A stretch of DNA of 64,000 nt, from assembly GCF_001642475.1 (NCBI RefSeq), contig NW_019173974.1:62001-126000 (forward strand), given 5' to 3'. The notes beneath the pieces are model-generated. The model was not told where the DNA came from. It worked only from the letters and a program-made list of their open reading frames with translations, and did not search any database. Shown piece by piece: positions 1-10,549 of the stretch (within the stretch, counting starts at the first letter, position 1; every line of letters begins with the position of its first letter). This DNA is from Fonsecaea monophora (Eukaryota; Ascomycota; Eurotiomycetes; Chaetothyriales; Herpotrichiellaceae). The position numbers and the translations under genes are program-made.

Positions 1-2
1 TG

Positions 3-434
3 GGATCCTTCGGCGGCTTGACGCCCACACCACTTTTGGCAACATACTCTGGTTCAAAAGCATTCCTTCAACAATGGTCCAACGCGCTGGCCTCCGAGCT
101 GGCTCCAAGTGGTATTGACGTATTCTTTGTCCATTCGTACTTGGTCACTTCGTCAATGTCCAAGATCCGCCGAGCGAACTGGCAGGTCCCTACAGAAAAG
201 GCGTTTGTCAGATCTACATTGGCCAAGATTGGTCGGAGAGGTGGGAGCATAGGCTACCCGTACAGTGGAACTCCGTACTGGAGCCACGCCCTGGTTGCAG
301 CGCTGATCACGGGCGTGCTTGGTCCGATGAGCAGCATTTTACTTGGAATCAACAGGAAGATGCATGTGGATATTCGGAGAAGAGCTTTGAAGAAGGCAGA
401 GCGAGAGGCACAGAAGGGCAAGAAGGCCGCATGA
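3..434 (+). CDS. IFA38: Very-long-chain 3-ketoacyl-CoA reductase, 3' part
   Basis: The gene enters from the left edge, so only the last 143 residues are visible and the start lies outside the window. The fragment holds the short-chain dehydrogenase active site in the form TYSGSKAF (Tyr and Lys of YxxxK), followed by a region ending in VTSSMSKIRR and a hydrophobic stretch near ALVAALITGVLGPMSSILLG. The tail is Lys/Arg-rich and ends KAEREAQKGKKAA, which fits an ER membrane protein with a basic retention-type end. In this family the enzyme performs the second step of the fatty acid elongation cycle, reducing 3-ketoacyl-CoA with NADPH to feed sphingolipid and very-long-chain lipid synthesis. The assignment rests on family resemblance; no intron is seen in the visible part. 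Confidence 0.85.
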   Translation, partial: GSFGGLTPTPLLATYSGSKAFLQQWSNALASELAPSGIDVFFVHSYLVTSSMSKIRRANWQVPTEKAFVRSTLAKIGRRGGSIGYPYSGTPYWSHALVAALITGVLGPMSSILLGINRKMHVDIRRRALKKAEREAQKGKKAA

Positions 435-879
435 TGCACGGGGTTGTTGTTAATGTCGCAGGCGTCCCTTGATCTGGCAACTTCGCCAAAATCAGTGTGT
501 GCAAGACTTTTGGGGGAGTCGTGTTGTCTGGGAAATGGCTCACATCAAAGTGTAGAGGGCTCGTTAAAAAAATACTCGAGCTACAAATACTACTTGACAA
601 CATTACCTGTGCTTTCAGCCTCGTGTGGGGCAGCCCTGCACTCTGTAAATGCTTTAGTATCCAGGGGCACTGCGGGCAAACACGCAAACTTCCCGCCCGT
701 GCCACATGCTGTGAACGTTGTAACCCCCGCGGTGCAACCTTCAATAACTTTCCCTGCCCGACCCTTCACCCGTAAAACCCTCTGTTTGTCGTGGACCTCT
801 AACACAGCAAATTTGTTTGTGTCCGAGCACATGGCCATGCTGCGCTCAGTCTCGCTGGCAAGGAAACTGACGCTCGACC
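435..879. other. Intergenic, IFA38-AVO2
   Basis: This stretch should hold the 3' UTR of the reductase and the promoter of the ankyrin gene. Open frames on both strands overlap each other and show no recognisable domain. No clear TATA box or repeat was seen. Confidence 0.5.
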
Positions 880-1906
880 ATGACCCGCGTTGATCTGTCC
901 CTGCGGCAAGCCATTCTACTCAATGATCTCGCCTTAGTGCAGCGAATCCTGAAGCACAATCTCTCATACCTCCAAAATCCGGATTTTGAAGACAAGAGCA
1001 ACACGTCATTGCATCTTGCTGCGAAATATGGACTGGAAGAGATTGCGGTGAGTGCACGTTGCGGCAGGAGCCACCTTTTCTGACCGCTGAACCGCAACAC
1101 AGGCGTTTCTGATATCTCTCGGTCATGATGGCACTCGCCCGGTTGAAGATTGGATCTACAGTGCCCAGCACAACAATCGGGGCATCTCCGTCAACACAGA
1201 CGGCCAAACACCTCTGCACCTAGCTGCGGCCAATTCTCAAGCCGGAGTTGCTGAACTCCTGTGCAGGCAGTTCCCACAGACTGTCAATCGCAGAGACCGC
1301 AAGGGCCAAACACCTCTCCATCTCGCAGCATCCTCCCAGATTATCCCTAAGCCGAATCTCAGCACCTTTGCGACCAACGGCCCGTCAAGACCGACCCCGG
1401 AGGACAACAGAACGATAGAGATCCTCCTTGTACACGGTGCGAATGTGAACGCGAAGGACGACCAGGGAAATACATGTCTTCACAACGCAAGTGCATGGGG
1501 GAATCTCAAGGCCATTCGCGCTTTGATCCAAGCGGGCGCAGACCCGTTAAGTAAGAATAAGGCTGGTTGGACTCCCGAGTACTACAGTATCACAGTGCAG
1601 GCAGAGGTCTACTACCGGAATTTGGTTGCAGAATGGGAGAAGAGGAAAGCAGAGGACGAGATGCGGGCCAGCGAGAGAAGAGGGAAAGGGGGCGGATCTG
1701 TCAGGCTGGTACCACAAGACAATGAAAGCGACGACGAAGGAGACAACTCGTCAATCACGGGGAGAAGCGTTGAGAGAAGTACAACAAGGAGTCCTCTACC
1801 TGGGTTTGTCGCTGGTGCTGGAGCCGGATCTGACGTTGGCAACTCAGTGGGACAGAGTGATGCAGGCTTGGGCATCAGCGTAGGCTACGTGGACGCTTGG
1901 AAATGA
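880..1906 (+). CDS. AVO2: Avo2-like ankyrin-repeat subunit of TORC2
   Basis: Two exons, 880-1047 and 1103-1906, are joined by a 55-nt phase-0 intron (GTGAGT..CACAG) and encode 323 residues. The N-terminus (SLRQAILLNDLALVQRILK) leads into ankyrin repeats: NTSLHLAAKYGLEEIA, GQTPLHLAAANSQ, GQTPLHLAASSQ and GNTCLHNASAWGNLKAI. The last third is low-complexity, with acidic (NESDDEGDNSS) and Ser/Gly-rich segments. The opening helix followed at once by a repeat containing FLISLGHDG resembles yeast Avo2, a non-essential subunit of TOR complex 2 at the plasma membrane. The repeats are seen directly. The Avo2 identity is inferred from the N-terminal pattern and could be wrong, since ankyrin proteins are easily confused. 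Confidence 0.7.
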
Positions 1907-2432
1907 AGCTACTCGGTATGCAACAGATACGCTCAACACAATGAAGAGTGTTGGAGAAGGAAACTGGTGGCCGCACCCGTCTGTAGTGGGGGCACTTGGT
2001 GGACTTTGTGGCTGACGCTGTGCTTGTGATTCCTGGGGATCTCCGCCTCATCATGGTCATCGATAACGAGGACCCGCTTCGGGTGATGCGGTTCAGAGTC
2101 AACCCTCAACTTGACCTGCCTTGCCTGCGTTCTTTGCTCCGCCAACACCATCACCGTATCTATAGTACCAGCCTTTCCTTTCCCTTGCCTCCGACGCTCG
2201 CTTTCGGTGCCTCTCTTCTGCCTGTTTCCTTTCGTCTCCCACGAGCCTATATCTGAACTCCTCTTTCGGTCTCTCATTGTGTTCCTTTGGCTTGTGAACC
2301 GGCCGTTTCAGACTTAAGGGGTCGACGTGAACCGCGTTTCCGTATCTCCCTCCTTCTCTCCCCACTGTCTGAGCCACCTGTCTGCATTTCCACAGTCCTG
2401 GCGAAGTCCTCAATCTACGTCGATTGCAATCT
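1907..2432. other. Intergenic, AVO2-AMMECR1
   Basis: The second half (about 2160-2400) is pyrimidine-rich, with runs such as CCTTTCCTTTCCC and CTCCCTCCTTCTCTCCCC. This is typical of the promoter and 5' UTR of expressed filamentous-fungal genes. No gene is supported. Confidence 0.5.
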
Positions 2433-3524
2433 ATGGCTAGTCCAGCGCACTGCTTCTATTGCTTCGAAGTGCTGTCCGCCAGCTTTGAACGTCGAGATCC
2501 TCCAACTTTACCGAAGGTGCTCGAGCTATATGAGAATTACATAAAGGACAATCAGTCCAGTGGGACATTGACGGAAGAGGAAGAGTTGGGAAATGGCAAG
2601 AATCCTGTGAAGGTGACGGACTCTGAAGAAGATCAGGTCGGCAACGAGGAGGATGATGAAGATATAGAAGAAGACGACCGGGAGGAGGACGACGCTGGGG
2701 AAGAAGAGATCCAACGCTTTGATCGCCGACACAATAGCAACAAGGCCGGGCCTCAACTCCCCAGCATCTCTCGATTGCAGGCCTCAAGCTCGTCGTCGCG
2801 GTCTTCTTCAACGTCCTCCCCTTCTCTGTTCTCTGCCAGCTCTTCCAATTCCCAGCTTACCACTCCTTCCAGTACGACTTCTTCGAGCTCTCATTCTCGC
2901 CCTTCGTACGCATCACAACTCTCGGCTACCGAATCGTATCCACTCTTTGTCACCTGGAACACAGTAGGCCGCTCCGGCAACAAAGCTCTCAGAGGATGTA
3001 TAGGAACCTTTGAGGCCCTCCCACTCGCATCGGGCCTCAGCACCTACGCGCTGACATCGGCTTTTGATGACACGCGATTCTCGCCCATCCCGGCCGCATT
3101 GCTTCCCTCACTCTCTTGCTCTCTGACATTACTCGCAGACTTCGAGCCCTGTCGGGATGCCATGGACTGGACTCTAGGCCTCCACGGCTTACGCATTAGC
3201 TTCAACTACCGAAATAGGCGGCACGGCGCAACATATCTACCAGATGTGGCGGTCGAGCAAGGGTGGACGAAAGAGGAGACGGTAGAGAGTCTGATGAAGA
3301 AGGCAGGGTGGGATGGAGGATCCGCGGGTCACGGTGTTGCGAGGAGACTTTTGCGAGGGTCGATTAGAGGGACCGCAAGCGACCAGCAACAATCTCGGCC
3401 GCCACACCCTTGGGAGGAAGTCCAAGACTTCAAGGCGATCAGGTATACTGGGCTGAAAGCGAGTGCATCGTATTCCGAGTGGCAGGTCTGGCGCAAATGG
3501 GCAGAGAAGAATGATTTCAAGTGA
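2433..3524 (+). CDS. AMMECR1-domain protein
   Basis: A single exon encodes 363 residues. The first ATG, at 2433, gives MASPAHCFYCFEVLSASFE. An in-frame TTG nine bases earlier is not a credible start. After a short conserved N-terminus there is an acidic low-complexity insert (residues about 45-100, many Glu/Asp) and a Ser-rich stretch (about 110-160). The AMMECR1 domain proper follows from YPLFVTWNTV, with the family signature LRGCIGTFE, then FDDTRFSPI and the strand block YLPDVAVEQGWTKEETV. The family is conserved from archaea to man but its biochemical role is not established. The insert splits the N-terminal Cys-containing motif from the main domain, an arrangement I believe is common in filamentous fungi. 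Confidence 0.88.
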   Translation: MASPAHCFYCFEVLSASFERRDPPTLPKVLELYENYIKDNQSSGTLTEEEELGNGKNPVKVTDSEEDQVGNEEDDEDIEEDDREEDDAGEEEIQRFDRRHNSNKAGPQLPSISRLQASSSSSRSSSTSSPSLFSASSSNSQLTTPSSTTSSSSHSRPSYASQLSATESYPLFVTWNTVGRSGNKALRGCIGTFEALPLASGLSTYALTSAFDDTRFSPIPAALLPSLSCSLTLLADFEPCRDAMDWTLGLHGLRISFNYRNRRHGATYLPDVAVEQGWTKEETVESLMKKAGWDGGSAGHGVARRLLRGSIRGTASDQQQSRPPHPWEEVQDFKAIRYTGLKASASYSEWQVWRKWAEKNDFK

Positions 3525-4412
3525 GGAAATCCATCTTATCCCAAACCACGTCGTCGGTCTCTGGGGGGTGATATTGATCTTGAGAGACAGCCGTGCGCAT
3601 CTGGGGATGTTGTTGCGGTTCATCACGGAATGAATCCTAGGAGATTAGGCTGAGGGAGTGCAGGACATGTTCTGGGACGCATGTTTCCAGCCTTGTAGGG
3701 CCAAGATAGACGACCCTCCCCTGGCCTGCGTCCTCAACTCTTCTTGACGGAATACCCTCCTTCAACAGGTGCTGTATACATGAGGCGATGAGAGGCCCGA
3801 GCCTTGGCTCGGACTCTACGAATTGTAAGATTTGTTGGAAGGCCCATGATGGGCTTTGGACAAATGACCTGACACTCCGCGCCGGTTGACCTAGGTAAAG
3901 TGACCTGAATTCGGATCACTAATCTATCCGAAATCCTCATTGCATACCCGGAAATCAAAGCTTCTGTCCTGAGGCATATATACCTGTAGACAAGTGTGTT
4001 AGATGCAGTCAGGCTCACCCTTTTAGGAGAAAATCGGAGTAGGCCTAGGGAGATCTCGCGTCAATCGAGGTATGCCGCGTGATCTGTCTCCTTGACGTAT
4101 TCGGATCGACCGAAGCTGACAGATTCTCCTGGTCACTCACAATGAGGCTTTGGAGGAGTTAAGAAGTCGATCATAGCTGTTGAGTGACAAGGTGGTGGGT
4201 GGGTGACATGTGGTCGCAGCTTACATAATGCGCGACCCTGGCAAATCCCATAAACTCAAAAAAAGTCAATCGCGCTGCATCCCGAACTTCTCCATTGGTT
4301 TCCCTCGACCTGAGAAGCTCCCCATCACACTCGCCGCTCTTTTCTTGTACAATTTCCTTTGGCTGTCCCTGGATTCTTCAGCTTCATGGACGTCTCTTAC
4401 TAGCTTTAATTA
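3525..4412. other. Intergenic, AMMECR1-COQ1
   Basis: This 888-bp spacer lies between two genes on the same strand. A 94-codon open frame on the minus strand (3734-4018) has no recognisable features. Near 4293 there is an ATTGG (reverse CCAAT), about 120 bp before the COQ1 start, which is a plausible CCAAT-binding-complex site. Nothing else stands out. Confidence 0.45.
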
Positions 4413-5943
4413 ATGCCATTCGCAGCCATGGGGGGACGCGGGCGTATTTCTCCGAAGTCGACAATCGTTTGGCAGCCAGTGGCCACGACCCCCATCACAG
4501 CTTCTTCACGATTGAACTCACATCCGTCAGTGTGCCCGTGGTGTCGGACGAGATCACAGTATCCAAAGTCAGCTTCGCCAATTGCCCAGTCGCAAACGAG
4601 ACGTCACTTCTCGAGCTCCACGCCTCGACCATCATGGGCCGCAGCAGTTCAAAAGATCCAAAGCACGGTCGCCGAGGTCCTCCCCTCCTCCGCCAGACAA
4701 CCGACCGGCAATATCACGATTGATCCCCTCAAGATTGTCGCGAAAGAGCTGAAATTCCTCAACAAGAACATCCGCCAGTTGCTTGGTTCGGGACACCCGA
4801 TACTAGACACGGTTGCCAAATACTATACGCAGAGCGAAGGGAAGCATGTCAGGCCGCTACTGGTGCTGCTGATGTCGAGGGCGACTGCTTTTGCTGCGAA
4901 GCAGCCGCGGCCAAGATATGATGTGCAGCATACTTTATCCAGAAGTGCTATTGACACACCGATTACAAGTCCGTCTGTGCTGCTGGACAAGAATCCGGAC
5001 AAAGACCTCCTGAACTATTCCTCTGCCGTGTCACCATTGACGAATGCCTCGAACGAAACGGAATATGCCTTTCCTAACGATACATCCATTCTGCCTTCGC
5101 AGCGACGACTGGCGGAGATTACGGAACTCATCCATACAGCTTCCCTTCTCCACGATGATGTGATAGACCACTCCACCACACGCCGCTCAGCACCTTCCGC
5201 AAACACCACCTTCGGGAACAAGATGGCTGTGTTGGCAGGGGATTTCATGCTCGGGCGCGCATCCGTGGCTCTCGCTCGGTTACGTGACCCCGAAGTGACA
5301 GAGCTGCTTGCAACAGTCATTGCGAATCTTGTGGAAGGCGAATTCATGCAACTGAAGAACACTGCGAGTGATGAGAAGAATCCCAGCTGGAGCGAGCAGA
5401 CCATTTCATACTATTTACAGAAAACATACCTGAAATCCGCGAGTCTGATCAGCAAAAGCTGTCGTGCGGCCGCGTTGCTCGGACAGTGCGCCCCCAATGT
5501 GGTCGAAGCTGCATATCAATATGGGAAGAATCTGGGCCTGGCGTTTCAGCTTGTAGACGACATGTTGGATTATACCATATCTGGGACCGAATTGGGGAAA
5601 CCGGCCGGTGCAGACTTGGAGCTAGGATTGGCGACCGCACCGTTGCTGTTCGCATGGAGGAACAGGCCCGAGTTAGGGATATTGGTGGGCAGGAAGTTTT
5701 CAAAGGAGGGTGATGTCCAGAAGGTGAATTCCAGTTGCATTCTTCATGTCATTGCAATCTGAAGCTGACTATAATTGACAGGCTAGGGACATCGTATCGC
5801 AGAGTGACGGTCTCGAGCAGACTCGCGCACTGGCTCAGGAATATGCAGACAAGGCTGTCTCCTCAATCAGCGCATTTCCACCCGGCGAGGCCAAGGACGG
5901 CCTAGAAGAGATGTGTATAAAGGTTATGAAGCGTCGAAAGTGA
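4413..5943 (+). CDS. COQ1: Polyprenyl diphosphate synthase (ubiquinone side chain), mitochondrial
   Basis: Exons 4413-5723 and 5782-5943 (58-nt intron, GTGAAT..GACAG, phase 0) encode 490 residues. The first ~75 residues are basic and Ser-rich (QTRRHFSSSTPRPSW) and look like a mitochondrial presequence. The first Asp-rich motif is in LLHDDVIDHSTTRR (DDxxD) and the second in FQLVDDMLDYTISG. The FARM region and GKHVRPLL substrate motif are in place. A fungal-style insert (residues about 165-215) separates helices before the first motif. The enzyme builds the long isoprenoid tail of ubiquinone by adding isopentenyl diphosphate units. Chain length cannot be read from the sequence; filamentous ascomycetes usually make Q10. 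The short last exon supplies the conserved C-terminal helix. Confidence 0.93.
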
Positions 5944-6387
5944 GCAATCGACATGTTTCAATTAGCTCAACTTCTACTGTACCATACATCTATTCAGATG
6001 ATTCTAAAAATGAAGAAGGTTTACTCAACTTTGAAAGGTCTCAAGACTTCATCACCGGTTCCTCGCAGCAGAGGGGTCAATGACATCCGGCAGTTGTGGA
6101 CTTGTGATTTGCTAACAGACGAACAAGAACGACAATATCAGTCCATGTCGTGTGTAGGTGCCCAGGTGTCTATACTCCGATTCGTCCAGACGCCCCTGAA
6201 CAGACACAGTCGAATGTGCCTTGCCCAGCATAGCCGCACCTGCGCCTACAACATTTCTTCAGCATTTATTCTCTATCTTCTGCCCTCACTTTGACTGCAT
6301 TTCCATGTTTCTGCACCCACACACACACACCCACACACATTCGTCTGATCTTGCTGCTGTCGAAATCCTACAGTGATCTTCGGCACC
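5944..6387. other. Intergenic, COQ1 to Fungal_N gene
   Basis: This stretch holds the COQ1 3' UTR and the promoter of the next gene. The only notable element is a CA dinucleotide run at about 6318-6339, 50-70 bp before the downstream start codon. Confidence 0.5.
6318..6339. repeat. (CA)n microsatellite
   Basis: A run of alternating C and A, broken once by CCC, lies in the probable 5' UTR or core promoter of the gene starting at 6388. Its length may vary between strains. Confidence 0.8.
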
Positions 6388-9300
6388 ATGGATCCTGCTT
6401 CGGCGTCTGTTGCGTTTATCGGCTTCGCTGCCAGCCTCACAACACTTGCTGGCCTGGTGGTCGATTCCGTCCAGACCCTATCCGAGCTTCGTCGCCGACT
6501 GATTCATGCCCCTGAAGAGCTCGAGCGGCTCTTGTCCGTGCTTCGGCAGCACAAGTCGATTCTGCTTGAACTTCGAGATCGCATCAGGGTGTTTACGCCG
6601 GAGGAGCTTCCCGCTGAGCTACGCCAATTTTGGGAGGAAAACAATACACAGATGGCCGCAGACTATGCACGGTTGAAAGAGCATGCGGAAAAGATACGGA
6701 CCACGTTCCAAGAGACGACGATTACAAAGAAATCTGTACGAGCTTGAATCCAACAGATCTTACATTTGCCGGAGATCCAGGAGCTGCAAACACGTCTACA
6801 AGGAAACATAAGCAGGTTCGATGTGGTGCTCTCTATGGTAGCTGAGTATGTCTCTTGGAAGGACACCCTGCGAAATCACACTGATTCCAAACTTTGAACA
6901 GGCGGCGACTCCGAAACCAAAGCCAGGCGCTTGACAGCATCTCACACAATGTCATATCTAACTATGCGACGCACCACCAGGACCTCCAAGACATTCGCTT
7001 ATCCACATCTAGGACCGAAAGCTATCTCTTGCAGCAAGCGGTACAGCTCAGTGGAATACAAAGCCGGCTACACCTTATCTCTACTCGGATGAAGCAAGTC
7101 CCGGCTCGTAACAACCACCCATTTCAAGGAATTAACCTAAACCACAGTAGCAATCAGGCTCGAAGACTTTGGCGTGGACTTCCCCGATCGGCCAGAATCC
7201 TATTAGCCGCAACAGAAATGAGTCTCGTCCGTCAGTACTGGTTTGGATCTTTGATGGTCGACGTGACTTGCGACTCAATCCCGCAAGAGCCCTTGACGTG
7301 GACGAGGGACGAATCGCAAGACCACACATACGTCGCGTTCACCTATATTCCGCCGAGGTGGTTATCAGATATGTGTATCACCGTCTCAATGACGCCTGCG
7401 GCACCTCTACGGTTTCAGAGGTCTCACCTTAATTTGGACCTTAGAATTGTCGATTGCCTGTCATCCTGCGATGTGCAGGGTCTCCAGAAAATGTTCGCGC
7501 AGGGGCTGGCCCATCCCTTCGACCTTATACCACCTCGCCAAGTGGACGCCGGAGATTTCTCATATTTTCAGCAGCCAAGTTCGGTACTAGAGGTAAGTGT
7601 CGTTGACGGGGTCTAGAACCGCGATCTTGACTCCAGGCAGATATTTCTCCATTGGAGCAACAACAAAATCACTGGAACATATCATAGAGACTGCTCATGG
7701 TCTAGATTGTGTCTCTTGATGCTTGATCAGATGGCTTCTACCAACCAGGACAGTGACGAGGCTGAACAGTAGGTTGACGATTAGGCACCTCGGGTTGACG
7801 CTAACACTATCAAGAATGCTTGCAGTCCTTATGGAAAACCAGGCGTACGAGAAGAGAGATGCCATCGACTCAGTCATAGACCGGGGAGTCGACCTTTCAG
7901 ATATCTTGAATGCAACGCCATACCAACGACACTCGATTCTTCTGATCCTCTACGCTACCGGCCCAAGAGCCTTTGCCCACGACTTTGTACGCCGGCAGGT
8001 TGGTCTGCTAGAATACTATGACATGACCCCGGCAAACTCCTGGCTTCTTCGAACCATTGCCCGGTCGGAACCTGGGTTTCGATCTAAGTTGGTCTGCGAA
8101 CAACAAGAACTATGCGGTCAACCTAATGGCAATAATTGCAAGAAAACTGGACCAGACATCTGTCTACAGACGCAGTTGAAAGATATGCGCGAGGCTGATG
8201 CCGAAGAGAGAGACCTCTATTTATCAACTCTGTGTGCGGGAGGACCTGCCGCAGAACTTGACGCCCTCCTATGGTATCCAGGCGAGCTCCCTGAACTTAA
8301 CCCCAAGCACGAGGGTGGCAGGTTCCTTCGGCGGTATCTTGAGATATCTGCCGCCTTCGGCAACAGCCCTGTCTTCAGACGTTTGATTCATGCCGGTGCT
8401 GACACTACCAGCCGTCAATACCACCTATGGAATGTAATAACAGGGAATTGCAACGTGACTTGCTATTTCAACACCTTCGGTGACCAGATCAAATTACGAT
8501 CTGACATGGCGGAGATGCTCTTACCAGATGCTTCGCCGTCGCTTGCTTCGTGTTTGACGCCTTTAATGCCCTACCTGATGGTCCCAGCTACCTCACGAGC
8601 CAGTTACTCGCAATCGCACTACCTGACTAGCATCCCGAGGATACCTACAGCGCGGATGCCCGGTGGATTAGCAATGAGATACACACCCTACTACATCATC
8701 GGATTGTATGGCCCTTTTCCAGCCGAAGATAATATTCCAAGACTTTTGGTGGCAGAGGGGTTTTCAAGGAGAGCAGTATCAGCGACTCTCTTAGGTGCAG
8801 CTGTTCTTCACGGAGACCAAACTATCCTCGCAACAGTATTAAGTGAGAATAGTGAGTTGGAGTGGGAGGACATCAATGGTTTGACTCCACTAATGATGGC
8901 CATTATCTTGCGATCCTTTGAATCTGCAAGGAAATTGCTGCTGCACGGCGCTGATGCAGAACGTATCAACTCCCATGGATTCTCAGCCAGACAGTTGATC
9001 TTCAAGTTGAGAGATCTGTGTGAGGAAGATGAGGAAGTAAGTCCAATCTACCGAAGATGAAGGGACACTCGGCTAAGAATACAGGAATATATGCAATCTC
9101 TACGTGAGGAACTTTGTGAGGATGTGAGCTTTTTCATCGACACTGTCTTCCCCTCAAAGAGAGATTACAGAGGCACATTCGAGGAGTTCAATGATGCAAT
9201 TGATTTGCTGGGGTTCGACGACAAGGACGAGCAAACACAAGTCGATGCGACTACCCAGGTCATTCCAAAAAGACTAGGCAAGCTTTACCTTCTTTCCGAC

Positions 9301-9647
9301 CATACTCATGTACTAATTTGTGCTCAGAAGCTATGAACATAGCATCGGACTTTCCACATATGACGATACGTGTTCTGGTCATCTTTGGGTACCTTGCTTG
9401 CATTCTCGCCCATATGAGCTACGACACCTGGGACTCTCTCGACTGGATCTTGCAGTTGCCTCCCTCGATGCTGAGACTAGCGGGCTTGTCGCTTCTGGCG
9501 GTGCTTTGCGTTTGGCTGTGGACAAAGATGGTCAGATATTGGTGTTCGTTGACGCCCATCGTTGCCATTGCTGTGGGTATGGTGATGTTTATCTGCACGA
9601 AATATCGCTCGAGCTTTGGATTCTGTCTTCTCAGCAGCAAATCCTAG
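6388..9647 (+). CDS. Fungal_N-domain/ankyrin protein with C-terminal membrane segments (function unknown)
   Basis: My model has seven exons: 6388-6735, 6781-6845, 6902-7592, 7641-7768, 7815-9036, 9085-9277 and 9328-9647. It gives 988 residues in one frame. The N-terminus (MDPASASVAFIGFAASLTTL, then SELRRRLIHAPEELERLL) resembles the Fungal_N domain that opens many STAND and ankyrin proteins. The middle holds degenerate ankyrin-like units (AAFGNSPVFRRLIHAGAD; DINGLTPLMMAIILRSFESA, LLLHGADAERINSHG). The last exon encodes about three hydrophobic spans, including TIRVLVIFGYLACILAHM and LTPIVAIAVGMVMFI. Introns are 45-56 nt. The first contains an in-frame TGA, and the last uses a GC donor (GGCAAGC..CTCAG) with a good CTAAT branch site. 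The fourth intron (7769-7814) is the least certain. I do not recognise the gene. An immune-like or signalling role would be guesswork. Confidence 0.65.
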
Positions 9648-10549
9648 ATGATCGAGGGTCACAGTAGCTCTCGAAAAGGCCTCGAATGCTTCCCGTCCTG
9701 CGGGCGTCACTGAGGTGTTCATGGTCCTGGACTCGTCCATCTCAAATCATGCCAGCGCTCGGGTTTGTTGCGTTAGGTTGTGGCTCAACAAACACGTACC
9801 GGCGTGCCTCAGCTTCTCCTACCCGAACTGGAGGCCTTCTCAGAACCTATCGACCCTCGTCCTAGTGGTCGCTTCATTGCCCCAGCATGATCAGCTCTTG
9901 TGTTAACTTTCCTAGTACACGCGCTGTGGGCCTGAGCTGCAAAGCTGCCATACCCCATGTCCATGTTAATAGCTGCTTGACTTCCCTTTGCACGCGCCAT
10001 GGAGCCGAGACCCGCGACGATCGAAGATCCTCCAAGGTTCGCCGCCCGGACCGCGGAGGCGTGGCGAGGCGAAGATGATGTCTTTGAAGTAAGGCCACCC
10101 ACCGCGAAAGCACCCGGTTGAAGCCACTTATTGACTGGTGGCAGCAGTGATCGCTCCAGTCACTACTGTCCCGCGGGGTAGTTTAGCCTGCAACTAAAGA
10201 GCCTTACAGATGCATGTATCTCGTATATCTCGCTTACAATTGGGTAACCGACAGGGCTACCCGCGGGCCCTCGTTCAGTGACATGGTTTGCGGTAAAGGG
10301 ACTAACACTAGCTCGACACAAATACAAGGACTTGTAAAGCCGTACGCTGCCAAAGACGAAAATCCTTCAATGGCCAGTTATATATCGTTGAGGTTTCTTG
10401 TGCTGCCTAAGTATTCCAACTTGAGGCAGAACAACCACCTATACATACACAACTCGTATACATCCACACCTGGAGCTGGGTCCATTTTCTCTTCGCCTGA
10501 AAGTGTTCGAACGCAACTAGAACTCTCCGAGGTCTGAGGTCCAACAGCA
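9648..10549. other. Intergenic, ~900 bp
   Basis: This spacer separates the ankyrin gene from the Zn-cluster regulator. Short antisense frames (for example 9809-10102, minus) lack any domain and overlap frames on the other strand. No tRNA fold or repeat was noticed. Confidence 0.45.

Noticed and set aside
7753..7825. Alternative fourth intron (GTGACG..TGCAG) in the Fungal_N gene
   Set aside because: It keeps the frame, but the donor is poor. The 46-nt choice 7769-7814 (GTAGGT, branch GCTAAC) also keeps the frame and retains more coding sequence.
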